Shown in pieces: positions 52,401 through 60,485 of a stretch of DNA of 64,000 nt (position 1 is its first letter; each line of letters starts with the position of its first letter). The stretch spans positions 1 through 64,000 of the forward strand of contig JASHNQ010000112.1 in assembly GCA_030041545.1 (NCBI GenBank), given 5' to 3'. The notes beneath the pieces are model-generated. The model did not search any database. It was not told the origin of the DNA and worked only from the letters and a program-made list of their open reading frames with translations. Made by a program: the position numbers and the translations under genes. Source of the DNA: a candidate division FCPU426 bacterium (GTDB lineage Bacteria; Oederibacteriota; Muellerivitia; Muellerivitales; Muellerivitaceae).

Positions 52401-52617
52401 AAAAATAATTTTTAATCCCTAGTAGTTGAGGGAAGGATGAAGTACGGGAATTTCCGTGTCCCTATTCGCCCACTAAAAACACTAAAAACGACCTTCACCA
52501 TTTACTTATCATTTATTTTGGTTGCGGCCCCCGGCCGCACTAAGTTAAATTAATTCCACGAAAGAAACCGGGACGATCGGGTTCCGGCAACTTGCGTTTT
52601 AAGGAGGAGAGCTAAAC

Positions 52618-52902
52618 GTGGGAACAACTGCTGCAGAACAGATAGCCAAAAAAATGGAGACGGAAGTCAAGCGGCTCGCGCCCCAAGCCGTGATCCGCAA
52701 CGACTATTCCAGCTACAAGGACGATGGAGTGGACATTTACGTGTACGCTCCCCGGAAAGTGGCCGACATGTTGCGCGGGCGACTGAAAGGCACCATGGCC
52801 GCCGAATTGCGGCGCGTGAACGGCGTCCGGGCACGGCTGTTGATGGAGGATATTGAAAACATGACGGCCGAGGCTAAGAAGAAATACGGAATCCCTGCTT
52901 AA
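52618..52902 (+). CDS. Conserved-looking small protein, function unknown
   Basis: The 94-residue protein starts at GTG 52618, ten bases after a strong AAGGAGGAG. It reads AAEQIAKKMETEVKRLAPQA, VIRNDYSSYKDDGVDIYVYA, then KGTMAAELRRVNGVRARLLM: a compact alpha/beta domain with charged helices. I do not recognise the family. It is a single-gene unit closed by a good terminator at 52941. Confidence 0.7.
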   Translation: MGTTAAEQIAKKMETEVKRLAPQAVIRNDYSSYKDDGVDIYVYAPRKVADMLRGRLKGTMAAELRRVNGVRARLLMEDIENMTAEAKKKYGIPA

Positions 52903-52940
52903 TTTAGGACTCGTTTAAAAACGTTTTCAGCAATTAGGAT

Positions 52941-52978
52941 AAAAAAACCCCTTTCGTGAAACGAATAGGGGTTTTTTA
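52941..52978 (+). terminator. Rho-independent terminator
   Basis: AAAAAACCCCT-TTCGT pairs with ACGAA-TAGGGGTTTTTT around GAA, giving a strong stem with a T-run on either strand. It closes the small gene at 52618. Confidence 0.88.
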
Positions 52979-53069
52979 TTAATAAATGCAAGATGAGATT
53001 GTTGCATGGTTGCTTTGAATGAAGGATTAAATGAGGCAACCATAGTGCTTTAGCACAAGGTCGCTTTTT

Positions 53070-53099
53070 GTCCCTGGAACCCGGTTCCAGGGACTTTTT
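53070..53099 (+). terminator. Perfect palindrome with T-run
   Basis: GTCCCTGGAACC (53070-53081) and GGTTCCAGGGAC (53083-53094) form a 12-bp stem around one base and are followed by TTTTT. It could be a second terminator after 52618, placed between two transcription units. The 299-bp spacer 52903-53201 holds nothing else clear. Confidence 0.6.
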
Positions 53100-53201
53100 C
53101 AACAGTCTCAGTTTAGAATGAAGGTCGACATGGGTTTGATTTTAGTTGCGGCCTGACCCGCTGAGCCACTTGTGTCGAAATTTTTGTTTTGAAGGTATGG
53201 A

Positions 53202-53765
53202 ATGCCCTTTTCCGTGGAACTCTTTTTCGACCCCAAATCCTCCCTAGCGGTGCGCCAATGCGCCGAGGCCTTGGAGAAAGTCAAGGTCCCTTCTATTTTT
53301 TCCACCCTGGGGGCTGCCCCCCATGTGAGCCTGGCGGTCTTCGAGCAGTACAACCCGGACCGCCTGCACGCGCTTTTGAAAAAGTTGGCCTCAAGTTTTC
53401 CCTCCACGAACTTCCAATTGGCCAGCCTGGGAACCTTCCCTGGGAGGGAAGGGGTGTTTTTCCTGGCGCCGATTGTCACAAGCTCCATTTTGGAAGTCCA
53501 TTCCAAGCTCCACCGGGCCATTCCGGGGGTGGTGGAAGGCTCCTGGGTCTACTATCTTCCCGGCCAATGGGTGCCCCATTGCACCCTCTCCATCCAACTG
53601 ACGGCCTCCCAGTTGGCCCATGGTTTTGAGCTGCTGCGCCGAAGGGGTTTTTCCATCCGGGGACGCTATCACCGGCTGGCCCTGGTGGAAACCCAGCCGG
53701 GCCGCATCAAACCCGTTCGGCAGATTTATTCCATGCCCCTCTCCGGTAAAAAAGAGAATCCTTAA
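53202..53765 (+). CDS. 2'-5' RNA ligase family 2H phosphoesterase
   Basis: The 187-residue protein carries the two HxT/S-type motifs of the 2H fold: PHVSLAVF (about 44-50) and PHCTLSIQL (about 126-133). FDPKSSLAVRQCAEAL is near the start. It is expected to act on cyclic or 2'-5' phosphodiester RNA ends, although the real substrates of bacterial members are poorly known. ATG 53202 is preceded by GAAGGTATGGA. Confidence 0.82.
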   Translation: MPFSVELFFDPKSSLAVRQCAEALEKVKVPSIFSTLGAAPHVSLAVFEQYNPDRLHALLKKLASSFPSTNFQLASLGTFPGREGVFFLAPIVTSSILEVHSKLHRAIPGVVEGSWVYYLPGQWVPHCTLSIQLTASQLAHGFELLRRRGFSIRGRYHRLALVETQPGRIKPVRQIYSMPLSGKKENP

Positions 53766-53866
53766 CCGCAACCTCTTGGCCAAAAGCCGAAGGGTCGCAG
53801 TTCGGAGGTCGTTTTTGGGTTCAAGAAGTCGTTGTGGACTGTGGACTGCCAACTGAGGACTGCCCT

Positions 53867-54541
53867 ATGCGGTTGAGCGTCATTGTCCCGGCCTACCGGG
53901 AGGGGGAAGAAGCGGCCCTCCAAATCCACCGCTTGTCGAGGCATCCCCGCGTTTTTGAGGTGATCGCGGCATGGTTTGACTGCCCGCCTTCCTTTACCAG
54001 GATTTTAAGGAGAATTCCCAAGGTCAAAATGGTCCTAACGCCCAAGAAGGGGCGGGGACTGCAAATGAACCTGGGCGCAGCTGCGGCGCAAGGGGATCTT
54101 TTACTATTTTTGCACGCGGATTCATGGGTGGAACCCGGGGGAATCGAAGAGCTGGTAGAAACCATGCGGCAAATGGATTGGGTGGGCGGGGCCTTCCGGT
54201 TGAAGTTCAACCACGCCTCGTGGCGATACCGCCTTAAATCCTGGAGCGCCCATTTAAGGTCGCAAGCGCTGGGAATGTCCTATGGCGACCAGGGTTATTT
54301 TGTCCGCCGGACGGTTTTTGACCGATTGGGGGGGTTCCCCAACCTTCCCCTTTTCGAGGATGTAGGGTTTTTTGACAGGTTGAAGAAGCAGGGGCCCTGG
54401 ATATTGCTCAAATCCAAGGTGGTTACTTCCGTCCGGCGGTTTGAAAGGCAAGGCTACTGGAAGGCAACGCTGAAAAACGTCATTTGGATCCTATTGTTCA
54501 AGATGGGTGTACCCGCCGATTGGCTGGCGAAAAGGTATTAA
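53867..54541 (+). CDS. Glycosyltransferase family 2, TIGR04283-like
   Basis: The 224-residue enzyme reads MRLSVIVPAYREGEEAALQI, TPKKGRGLQMNLGAAAAQGD, LLLFLHADSWVEPGGIEELV and MSYGDQGYFVRRTVFDRLGG, then NLPLFEDVGFFDRLKKQG. This is the pattern of TIGR04283 glycosyltransferases (linked to arsenosugar or similar pathways in some bacteria). Here the context gives no pathway. The frame is open upstream to 53834 through a TGTGGAC heptamer tract, but the domain starts at ATG 53867. Confidence 0.85.
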   Translation: MRLSVIVPAYREGEEAALQIHRLSRHPRVFEVIAAWFDCPPSFTRILRRIPKVKMVLTPKKGRGLQMNLGAAAAQGDLLLFLHADSWVEPGGIEELVETMRQMDWVGGAFRLKFNHASWRYRLKSWSAHLRSQALGMSYGDQGYFVRRTVFDRLGGFPNLPLFEDVGFFDRLKKQGPWILLKSKVVTSVRRFERQGYWKATLKNVIWILLFKMGVPADWLAKRY

Positions 54542-54560
54542 ATTTCCCATTTTTAGAAAG

Positions 54561-54592
54561 GGTTTTGTAAGGCTTAAAAAGCCTTCAAAACC
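54561..54592. promoter_or_regulatory. Hairpin after the GT2 gene
   Basis: GGTTTTG-TA-AGGCTT (54561-54575) faces AAGCCT-T-CAAAACC (54579-54592), a stable stem 20 bp after the stop codon. There is no clear T-run after it. It may be a weak terminator or 3'-end stabiliser. Confidence 0.5.
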
Positions 54593-54686
54593 ATTGGTTT
54601 TCCCACTTATCCACAACCTTTTGACTGTTTTCGTAATAAAACCCCATCCCATTGGGTAGGTTTAACCCAAAAATGGTGTTTTCGTC

Positions 54687-54715
54687 TTGACTCTCCTAAA
54701 ACCACCCCTTATAGT
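54687..54715 (+). promoter_or_regulatory. Promoter of the porin leader
   Basis: TTGACT (54687-54692), a 17-bp spacer and TATAGT (54710-54715) fit a sigma-70 promoter. Transcription from about 54722 would give a leader of about 350 nt before the porin gene. Confidence 0.6.
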
Positions 54716-54735
54716 CTTGCCAATTGTGTGGGAAG

Positions 54736-55048
54736 TCCCTGGTTTCAACGAATTTAAGTCATTTTGGCCTTTAACCAGGGAAATGCCTGGATTCAGCCAA
54801 GGGTGTTTCGGCCTGCCTGGACCGGAGGAACATGGAAGGGGCCCTTTTGGGAGCGGCTCCTAATCATGGGTTTCGGGGGTTGAGAGTTAAAGCCTTGGGC
54901 TTGAAGATTGGCAATACCACGTGGTTTTAGGGGGAAGTATTGGGTTTTGCACTCTTCCCTGAGGAGTGCATCCCATCCGGCTTCGCTCAAAGCTTCGCCG
55001 GACAAGAAAGCTGGAATGGCTGCGCTTTTCCCTGAGATAAGCACAGCC
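54736..55048 (+). ncRNA. Structured leader upstream of the porin gene
   Basis: Several hairpins follow the promoter: TCCCTGGTT/AACCAGGGA (54736-54744 with 54773-54781); TGCACTC/GAGTGCA (54948-54970); TCCGGC/GCCGGA (about 54976-55002); GGCTG-C-GCTT/AAGC-A-CAGCC (55018-55048). The second and last have the same nine-base loop TTCCCTGAG, and CAGGGAA in the first right arm (54776-54782) could pair with either loop. The last hairpin ends 13 bases before the ribosome-binding site. It may be a cis-regulatory RNA; no known class was recognised. Confidence 0.45.
54832..54930 (+). CDS. Possible leader peptide
   Basis: ATG 54832 follows CGGAGGAAC and opens 32 codons (MEGALLGAAPNHGFRGLRVK and on) ending at TAG 54930. 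The good ribosome-binding site is the only support. It lies between the first and second hairpins of the porin leader and could be involved in control. Confidence 0.3.
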   Translation: MEGALLGAAPNHGFRGLRVKALGLKIGNTTWF

Positions 55049-55074
55049 CAAAAAAGCTACAAGGAGAGAGAAGC

Positions 55075-56307
55075 ATGAAGAAAGGACTTTTGCTTTTGTT
55101 AGCTGGTCTCATGGCCTTCTTCGGCATGTCGGCGAAAGCGATGGCCGACGCCAGGACGGATTCCATGAGCGCGGATGTCCGGGAAATCGGCGATATCGAC
55201 CTGATCTGGTATTACCCGAACATGATTTTGGACTATAAGGGTACGGCTGATTTCCGGCTGAACACTAATGGGTTGGGCGGTACTTTTGGGGATGGAGTAG
55301 GTGAATGGGGTGGGGTGATTGTGGATGAAACCTCCACCTTGGGTGGGGTGGTTGCCACCTACGTCAACCGTCCTAACACTTTGGAAACAACGGCTGGCAC
55401 CCTGATCGCGCCATTACCCGTTTTGGGCACCCCGCTTCGTTCTTATTTCACGCCAGCGGGGAACATAACCTCCGACGCCACCAATATTTTTGACGAATTC
55501 TGGGCCACGGATTTGGGCGGAGGTTCCAACCTTGGTTTCCACTTCGGTTATGGGGACAACGGCTTGCCGGCCGACCAAGCCGCGCAATGGTCCCTTTCCG
55601 CCGGCTTGGGTGTCGGGGCTGTCGGGCCGTTCAATACCTTGAACATCCACGCGGATTACGCCACGGAGGACATCACCGACACCGCATTGGCCACCAATAA
55701 CAAGAGCCAAGGCATTTCCAGCGTCAAGGTCGGCGTCTTGGGCCGTTCGGATGTCAGCGACACGAATTACATCAATTCGTTCCTTGATTTAACCTTTGAT
55801 AACGACAATTTGACCAATTTGGATGACGAAACCGCGAGCGACACCACTTTGGTTTTGGGTCTGGCCTGCAACCACAAGATCGACTCGGGCAAGGGTCTTC
55901 TTTCCACCGGCCTGATGTTCGGGTGGCTGGGTGGCGACACCGAAACCGAAGCCACGACTACGAAAATTTACGACGACGAGAATACGTGGGATCTTTTGTG
56001 GAACGGTTCGGTTGAAGCCGAAGCCACGGACTGGTTGACGGTTCGCGCCGGTCTCCAGAAGCTTATAGTGGGCCGCCAGTTCGAATCCAACCCAGCCTCC
56101 TACACCGACAATAGTTCGGGAGATGATGTGGCGTTCAGCACCGGTTTTGGCATCAACTGGGAAAACTGGGTGTTGAACGGCGATGTGGAAGCCGAAACGC
56201 TGGAAGGCACTATCAGTGGAGTCCAACCTGGAAAAGGCATTTTCTTCGGTGGCGCTGGCGAAAACATCGTGACCGTGGAGGAAGCCGACCTTTCGTACAA
56301 GTTCTAA
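55075..56307 (+). CDS. Outer-membrane beta-barrel protein (porin-like)
   Basis: The 410-residue protein has a signal peptide (about 1-24, SAKAMADA). The mature part alternates polar and hydrophobic strands: LDYKGTADFRLNTNGLGGTF, SNLGFHFGYGDNGLP, WSLSAGLGVGAVGPFNTLNI, FSTGFGINWENWVLNGDVEA. It ends with ...DLSYKF, a C-terminal Phe expected for BAM-inserted barrels. No family-specific motif was recognised. AAGGAGAGAG precedes ATG 55075. A long structured leader and a strong terminator flank it, so it is a highly expressed single gene. Confidence 0.8.
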   Translation: MKKGLLLLLAGLMAFFGMSAKAMADARTDSMSADVREIGDIDLIWYYPNMILDYKGTADFRLNTNGLGGTFGDGVGEWGGVIVDETSTLGGVVATYVNRPNTLETTAGTLIAPLPVLGTPLRSYFTPAGNITSDATNIFDEFWATDLGGGSNLGFHFGYGDNGLPADQAAQWSLSAGLGVGAVGPFNTLNIHADYATEDITDTALATNNKSQGISSVKVGVLGRSDVSDTNYINSFLDLTFDNDNLTNLDDETASDTTLVLGLACNHKIDSGKGLLSTGLMFGWLGGDTETEATTTKIYDDENTWDLLWNGSVEAEATDWLTVRAGLQKLIVGRQFESNPASYTDNSSGDDVAFSTGFGINWENWVLNGDVEAETLEGTISGVQPGKGIFFGGAGENIVTVEEADLSYKF

Positions 56308-56320
56308 GATCGGTTAAGTT

Positions 56321-56352
56321 AAAACCCCGCTCCTTCGGGAGCGGGGTTTTTT
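56321..56352 (+). terminator. Rho-independent terminator of the porin gene
   Basis: AAAACCCCGCTCC pairs with GGAGCGGGGTTTT around a TTCG tetraloop, followed by nine T residues. It is the strongest terminator in the window and lies 14 bp after the stop. Confidence 0.95.
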
Positions 56353-56383
56353 TTTGTCCGAAGCGTATGGACAGGTTAATAAA

Positions 56384-56490
56384 CTTCCCCCTTTGAAAAA
56401 GGGGAAGGGGGTATTAGCCTTTGTTGGAGACGCCGGGAAAGACTAACTCCCCCTTCTTCCCCCTCTTTCAGGGGGGAAACACATTTTGTT
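56384..56490. repeat. TTCCCCCTT-type palindrome
   Basis: CTTCCCCCTTTGAAAAAGGG with GAAGGGGG forms a small hairpin (56385-56413). The outer GGGGGTATTAG then faces CTAACTCCCCCTTCTTCCCC (56440 on). It occupies the 312-bp gap between the porin and the next gene, which otherwise shows nothing coding. Confidence 0.6.
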
Positions 56491-56619
56491 TGTGAATTGC
56501 AAAACAAACAAAATGATTTTGAGATGGGTTCTAAAAAAACAAGTTTGTTTAATGGTTGAAACGGCACAGGGGACCCTTTAAGGTATCCCCGTCTTAAAGG
56601 CTCAAATTCAAGGAAACAA

Positions 56620-57420
56620 ATGAAAACTTCGAAAACACTGATGATGTTAATGTTGGGAGTCGGGTGGACCCCGGTTTTATGGGCCCAGACGCCTACGGCC
56701 GAACCCACTCCCTCCGGCCCGGCTTCCCTGCAGTTGGAGGAACAAAGGCTTGAGATCGAAAAGTTAAAGCTGGAGAACGAGAAGCTGCAATTGGAACTGG
56801 AAAAAGCCCAGTTTCAGGCCACCCAAACAGCCGTTCCGCAAGGAAAAAACCAAACCTCCCAAGGCAACACCAAAGGCGACGTGAAAGTTTACCAAAGCGA
56901 TGCTTCCCAAAAGGCGGAGGAACTGGCCAAGGCCAACAAGGACAAGGAAAACCTGCTGGTACTGGACCTGGTGAACGGGGAAGTTTGGAACAAAGGGGTG
57001 CGCTATAACCTCCACGAGCTTTACACCCTGGCGGAGGACCGGGGATGGAAGATGGGTAAAAAACTGGATGAAATGGACACTTCCAACCACGAACGATACC
57101 TTTACCAGTACAGGAATATCAGCCTTTTGAAATACGAGAACCGGGACCGCGGCATTTTCAAGATGACCGCGCCAGCCAGCCCGGACGACCTGGATTTCCT
57201 GACGCCCGAGGGGATTTCCTTCGCCTCCCCGGATGGCGACGTCCGGGATGCCTTTGAGAACGTGTATTTTTCCTATGACCGGGAGGGCCATGAGGGCCGC
57301 CGGATGGCGCTGCGATACGATCATTCCCGGGGCCTGGCTTTTGACGACAAGATCGAGGTGGTTTTTGACAAGGACGGCAAGATGGCGGAGTTGAGGTACG
57401 GGGTTTTGGACGAAAGGTGA
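56620..57420 (+). CDS. Periplasmic coiled-coil protein, function unknown
   Basis: The 266-residue protein has a signal peptide (about 1-22, VLWAQT). A Leu/Glu heptad coiled coil follows (LEEQRLEIEKLKLENEKLQL onward, about 38-65), then a linker and a globular C-terminal half (DREGHEGRRMALRYDHSRGL, KIEVVFDKDGKMAELRYGVL). The family is unknown. ATG 56620 follows AAGGAAACAA. Confidence 0.68.
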   Translation: MKTSKTLMMLMLGVGWTPVLWAQTPTAEPTPSGPASLQLEEQRLEIEKLKLENEKLQLELEKAQFQATQTAVPQGKNQTSQGNTKGDVKVYQSDASQKAEELAKANKDKENLLVLDLVNGEVWNKGVRYNLHELYTLAEDRGWKMGKKLDEMDTSNHERYLYQYRNISLLKYENRDRGIFKMTAPASPDDLDFLTPEGISFASPDGDVRDAFENVYFSYDREGHEGRRMALRYDHSRGLAFDDKIEVVFDKDGKMAELRYGVLDER

Positions 57421-57523
57421 AAAGGCAGTTCACGGTTCACCGTCGGCAGTTCACAGTAAAGGCGTTGGCTTTAAGCCCCTCGCGGTAATCAAAGACTTTG
57501 GAACGGGGATGAGATTAAGGTTC

Positions 57524-57670
57524 TAACAAAACCCTGTTTTTAAGGAATATCTCCCTCTCCCTTGAGGGGAAAGGGATGGGGTGAGGGTGGCCAACTGCAG
57601 GGTTTTCCACACCCCTCACCCTCTCCCGCAAGGGGCTAGGGTCTGCGGCGGTTTTGTTAGAGTCTCTAAG
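57524..57670. repeat. MITE-like element with TCTAACAAAAC ends
   Basis: The ends TCTAACAAAAC (57522) and GTTTTGTTAGA (57651) are inverted repeats of 11 bp. Between them are CCCTCTCCCTTGAGGGGAAA, CCCCTCACC and GGGCTAGGG stems. A second copy at 33333-33538 matches closely and carries an extra internal repeat. No transposase is present. Two heptamer tracts (57424-57460) lie just upstream. Confidence 0.75.
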
Positions 57671-57698
57671 ATAAAGCAAGGAATTTTGGAGGAATTCA

Positions 57699-58040
57699 AT
57701 GGATTCAGCTTACGCGCAGACGACCACCTCGGCGACAACCGCGCCCGCCAAGCCGGCGCCGGGGGCCGTGTCCCCGACCGCGGGGATCATTTCCTTCGCG
57801 CCGTTCATCGCCATTATGGTGCTTTTTTACTTCCTCATGATTCACCCCCAAAGCAAGGAACGTAAGAAAAAGGAGGAGATGCTTTCGGCCATCCAGCGGG
57901 GGGACCGGGTTTTGACCCGGGGGGGCATCTATGGGACGGTGGCCGACATCAAGGAACAGATCCTGATCCTCAAAATAAGCGACAACAGCAAGGTGGAAGT
58001 TGACCGTTCCTACGTGGAAACGGTCCAAAAACAATCCTGA
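57699..58040 (+). CDS. yajC: Preprotein translocase subunit YajC
   Basis: The 113-residue protein has an Ala/Pro N-terminus, one membrane helix (ISFAPFIAIMVLFYFLMIHP, about 33-52) and the cytoplasmic YajC domain QSKERKKKEEMLSAIQRGDR, VLTRGGIYGTVADIKEQILI. It assists SecDF. SecD and SecF genes do not follow, which is unusual. The start is ATG 57699. Confidence 0.92.
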   Translation: MDSAYAQTTTSATTAPAKPAPGAVSPTAGIISFAPFIAIMVLFYFLMIHPQSKERKKKEEMLSAIQRGDRVLTRGGIYGTVADIKEQILILKISDNSKVEVDRSYVETVQKQS

Positions 58041-58305
58041 CACCTTCCCGAAACTAATACCAACGTAGTATGTTAAAATATTTGTGCAATTTTGGTGATT
58101 CCCCGGATCGGGAGGCAAAGCGCTTCTTGAGGAAAGGTCCAACCCTAAGACGCAAGTCCGCGCCTTTGTTAAGACTAATATTTGTCAAGACCTTCCGTCG
58201 CGCGAGTTTTTTACCTGGAAATAAGAATCGCCCTAAAACAATTGCGATATAATTCCATCGATCCTGAAATAAGGCCTCAAACCTCACCGAAGGCGGCGGA
58301 ATTCT

Positions 58306-58848
58306 ATGAGCGATATTTTAACGGCCCAAGAATTATCGACGTACCTGAAGATCACCACCACGACTATCTATAAATTGGCCCACCAGGGCGAAATCCCTTC
58401 CTTCAAAATCGGCAGCGAGTGGCGCTTTAAAAAAGAATTGGTCGACCGGTGGCTGGAGAACGGGGCGGGGCACGCGCCCAGGAAAGTCTTGATCATTGAC
58501 GATGAACCGGCCCTTTGCGAACTTTACAAGAGGGCCTTGGACCGCAAGAAGTTCCTGGTGGATTCCGTCCATTCCGGCAAGGAAGGGATCCAGGCCGCCT
58601 GCCAAAACAATTACGATTTCATTTTCCTCGACTTGAGGATGCCGGTCATGAACGGCGTGGAGGTTTTCGGGGAATTGAAAAAGTCGGGGATAAGATCCCT
58701 CGTGGTGATCGTGACGGCTTACCCGGACAGCGACCTCTTAAGCGAAGCCATGAAACTGGGCCCCCTGACGGTCATCCTTAAACCCTTCGACCTGAATGAG
58801 ATCCAAAGGGCCGTTGAATCCCTTGTTTTAATGACCTCCCGGGCGTAA
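58306..58848 (+). CDS. HTH (MerR/excisionase-type) fused to response-regulator receiver
   Basis: The 180-residue protein has an N-terminal helix-turn-helix_17 domain (LTAQELSTYLKITTTTIYKL, then EWRFKKELVDRWL, about 5-50) and a C-terminal receiver (KVLIIDDEPALCELYKRALD, FIFLDLRMPVMNGVEVF with the phospho-Asp, VTAYPD, ILKPFD). DNA-binding before receiver is the reverse of most response regulators. No histidine kinase is adjacent. It has its own terminator (58924). Confidence 0.88.
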   Translation: MSDILTAQELSTYLKITTTTIYKLAHQGEIPSFKIGSEWRFKKELVDRWLENGAGHAPRKVLIIDDEPALCELYKRALDRKKFLVDSVHSGKEGIQAACQNNYDFIFLDLRMPVMNGVEVFGELKKSGIRSLVVIVTAYPDSDLLSEAMKLGPLTVILKPFDLNEIQRAVESLVLMTSRA

Positions 58849-58923
58849 AACCAGTTCGCGGCTGACAAATCACAGTCGTCGGCAACGGATTCCAAAACCC
58901 CACGCAAGCCTCCCGTGAAAGGA

Positions 58924-58957
58924 AAAGCCCCTTCGGGCGACGAGCGAGGGGTTTTTT
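58924..58957 (+). terminator. Rho-independent terminator
   Basis: AAGCCCCT pairs with AGGGGTTTT around TCGGGCGACGAGCG, followed by a T-run. It ends the regulator gene at 58306. The heptamer-like tract GGCTGAC-AAATCAC-AGTCGTC (about 58860-58882) lies between the gene and the terminator. Confidence 0.82.
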
Positions 58958-59030
58958 AGACTTTCCTCCCAAAGTTTTCCGCGCCATCCTACAATAGCCC
59001 TTTCAAGTCCATGTCCGGAGTTCCTCAAAC

Positions 59031-60485
59031 GTGAAGGCTTCATCGGAAATCCAAGGCAGTCGGCTTGAGCTGCGAGCCGTGGAAGCCGGGCCTCAAATCC
59101 CCGATTTCATCTCCCTTTGGGAGCAATGGACCGCCCAAGGCCCGGCTGTTCTGCTGGAAAGCGCGGGCCAACTGGGTGAGGCGAACCAATGGACGATCCT
59201 GGCCGGGGCGCCCGAACGCGAGTTTTTCGAAAAAGACGGCCAGGCCTGGTGGAAGGATTCCTCCGGCGCCGAACCTTCTCCCTTGGGACTTTTGGATTTC
59301 GCGGATGAAGCGGCCCCCATCCAATCCGCGTTCCTGCCGCTCCCTTTCTGCCTTTCCTCCGCCTGGTTCGGCGTTTTAAGCTACGACTTCGGGAAAAGAA
59401 TAAACTCCACGCGAATCAACCGCGGAGCCCATTCGACTCACTCCGTTCGCCCAGGGGAACGCGCGGGGATCGCGGAGAAACCCCGTGTATCCGATTTTTA
59501 TTTTTTCAAGCCATCCCGTGTGGCGGCGTTCAACCGGCTAACCAGGAAAACTTATCGCTTCGGGCGGGATGCCCCGGGCGCGATTGGGACGCCCGGCAAA
59601 TCCCAGGAACCTTTTAACATCCAGGGGCTTAAGGCGCTCATGGACGCCCCCAGGTACCAAAGCATGGTCCTGCGCGCCCAGGAATATATTGCCCAGGGCG
59701 ACATCTACCAGGCCAACCTGGCCCAGGGTTTCCAAGCCCGGTGGGAGGGAGGCGCTGGGACCCTTTACCGGATATTGCGCGAAAGGAATCCGGGACCCTT
59801 CATGGGCCTTTTTCAGGGGAAAGGCATTACGGTGGTTTCCTCCTCCCCCGAACGCCTGGCGGCGGGGAAGGGGGATTGGCTGGAAACCCGCCCCATCGCG
59901 GGCACGCGCCCGCGCGGAAAGGACGGCCTCAAGGATTCGCGGATGCGGGTGGAATTGGAAACCAATTCAAAGGAACAGGCGGAACATTTGATGTTGGTGG
60001 ATTTGGCCCGCAACGACCTTGGCCGGGTGTCCCGTTATGGAACCGTGGAAGTGGAGCGTTACGCCCAGGTCGAATCCTATGCCATGGTCCACCACCTGGT
60101 TTCAACCGTGCGGTCCCAAAGGCGCCCCAGCGCGACCCTCTCCGAAATTTTGAAATCCCTGTTTCCGGGCGGAACCATCACGGGCTGTCCCAAGATCCGC
60201 TGCATGGAGATCATCGAGGAATTGGAAGGCGCCCCACGGGGTTTTTACACCGGAAGCATGGGCTATTTGGCACCCGGGCCTTGTTTTGACTTCAATATCC
60301 TCATCCGAAGCTTCACCCTTTGGGAAGACGGCTTGCTTGAATTCAAGGCCGGTGCGGGCATTGTGGCGGATTCGGACCCCCCAAGGGAGTATGGGGAAAC
60401 CCTTTATAAGGTGGAGGCGCTGGCCCAAGCCCTGGGTACAACGCTTCTTAAAGGCGAGAATCGAATTTTGAATTATGAATTCTAA
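59031..60485 (+). CDS. pabB: Chorismate-utilising synthase component I (PabB-like)
   Basis: The 484-residue enzyme has the chorismate-binding core: QGDIYQANLAQGFQARW, VVSSSPERLAAG, LETRPIAGTRPRG, MLVDLARNDLGRVSRYGTVE and SLFPGGTITGCPKIRCMEII. The pabC-like neighbour and folD indicate p-aminobenzoate synthesis. However, the residue in PIAGT is Ala where many PabB enzymes have the catalytic Lys (PIKGT), as in anthranilate synthase TrpE, so specificity is uncertain. No glutamine amidotransferase is nearby. A short repeat-encoded insertion lies at 59431. The start is GTG 59031. Confidence 0.83.
   Translation: MKASSEIQGSRLELRAVEAGPQIPDFISLWEQWTAQGPAVLLESAGQLGEANQWTILAGAPEREFFEKDGQAWWKDSSGAEPSPLGLLDFADEAAPIQSAFLPLPFCLSSAWFGVLSYDFGKRINSTRINRGAHSTHSVRPGERAGIAEKPRVSDFYFFKPSRVAAFNRLTRKTYRFGRDAPGAIGTPGKSQEPFNIQGLKALMDAPRYQSMVLRAQEYIAQGDIYQANLAQGFQARWEGGAGTLYRILRERNPGPFMGLFQGKGITVVSSSPERLAAGKGDWLETRPIAGTRPRGKDGLKDSRMRVELETNSKEQAEHLMLVDLARNDLGRVSRYGTVEVERYAQVESYAMVHHLVSTVRSQRRPSATLSEILKSLFPGGTITGCPKIRCMEIIEELEGAPRGFYTGSMGYLAPGPCFDFNILIRSFTLWEDGLLEFKAGAGIVADSDPPREYGETLYKVEALAQALGTTLLKGENRILNYEF
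59431..59465. repeat. GATTCGACTC-type repeat inside pabB
   Basis: ATTCGACTCACTCCGTTCGC inside the coding sequence matches ATTCGACTCCCTTCGGTCGC of the tandem array (18427, 18958) and the copy at 33429, with three differences in the first 23 bases. It encodes GAHSTHSVRPGERAG, an extra segment between the FGKRINSTR and FYFFKPSRV parts, where relatives have a shorter link. Confidence 0.5.

Noticed and set aside
52401-52617. parS site near parAB
   Set aside because: No sequence close to the TGTTTCACGTGAAACA consensus could be found in the parB downstream region or elsewhere near the pair.
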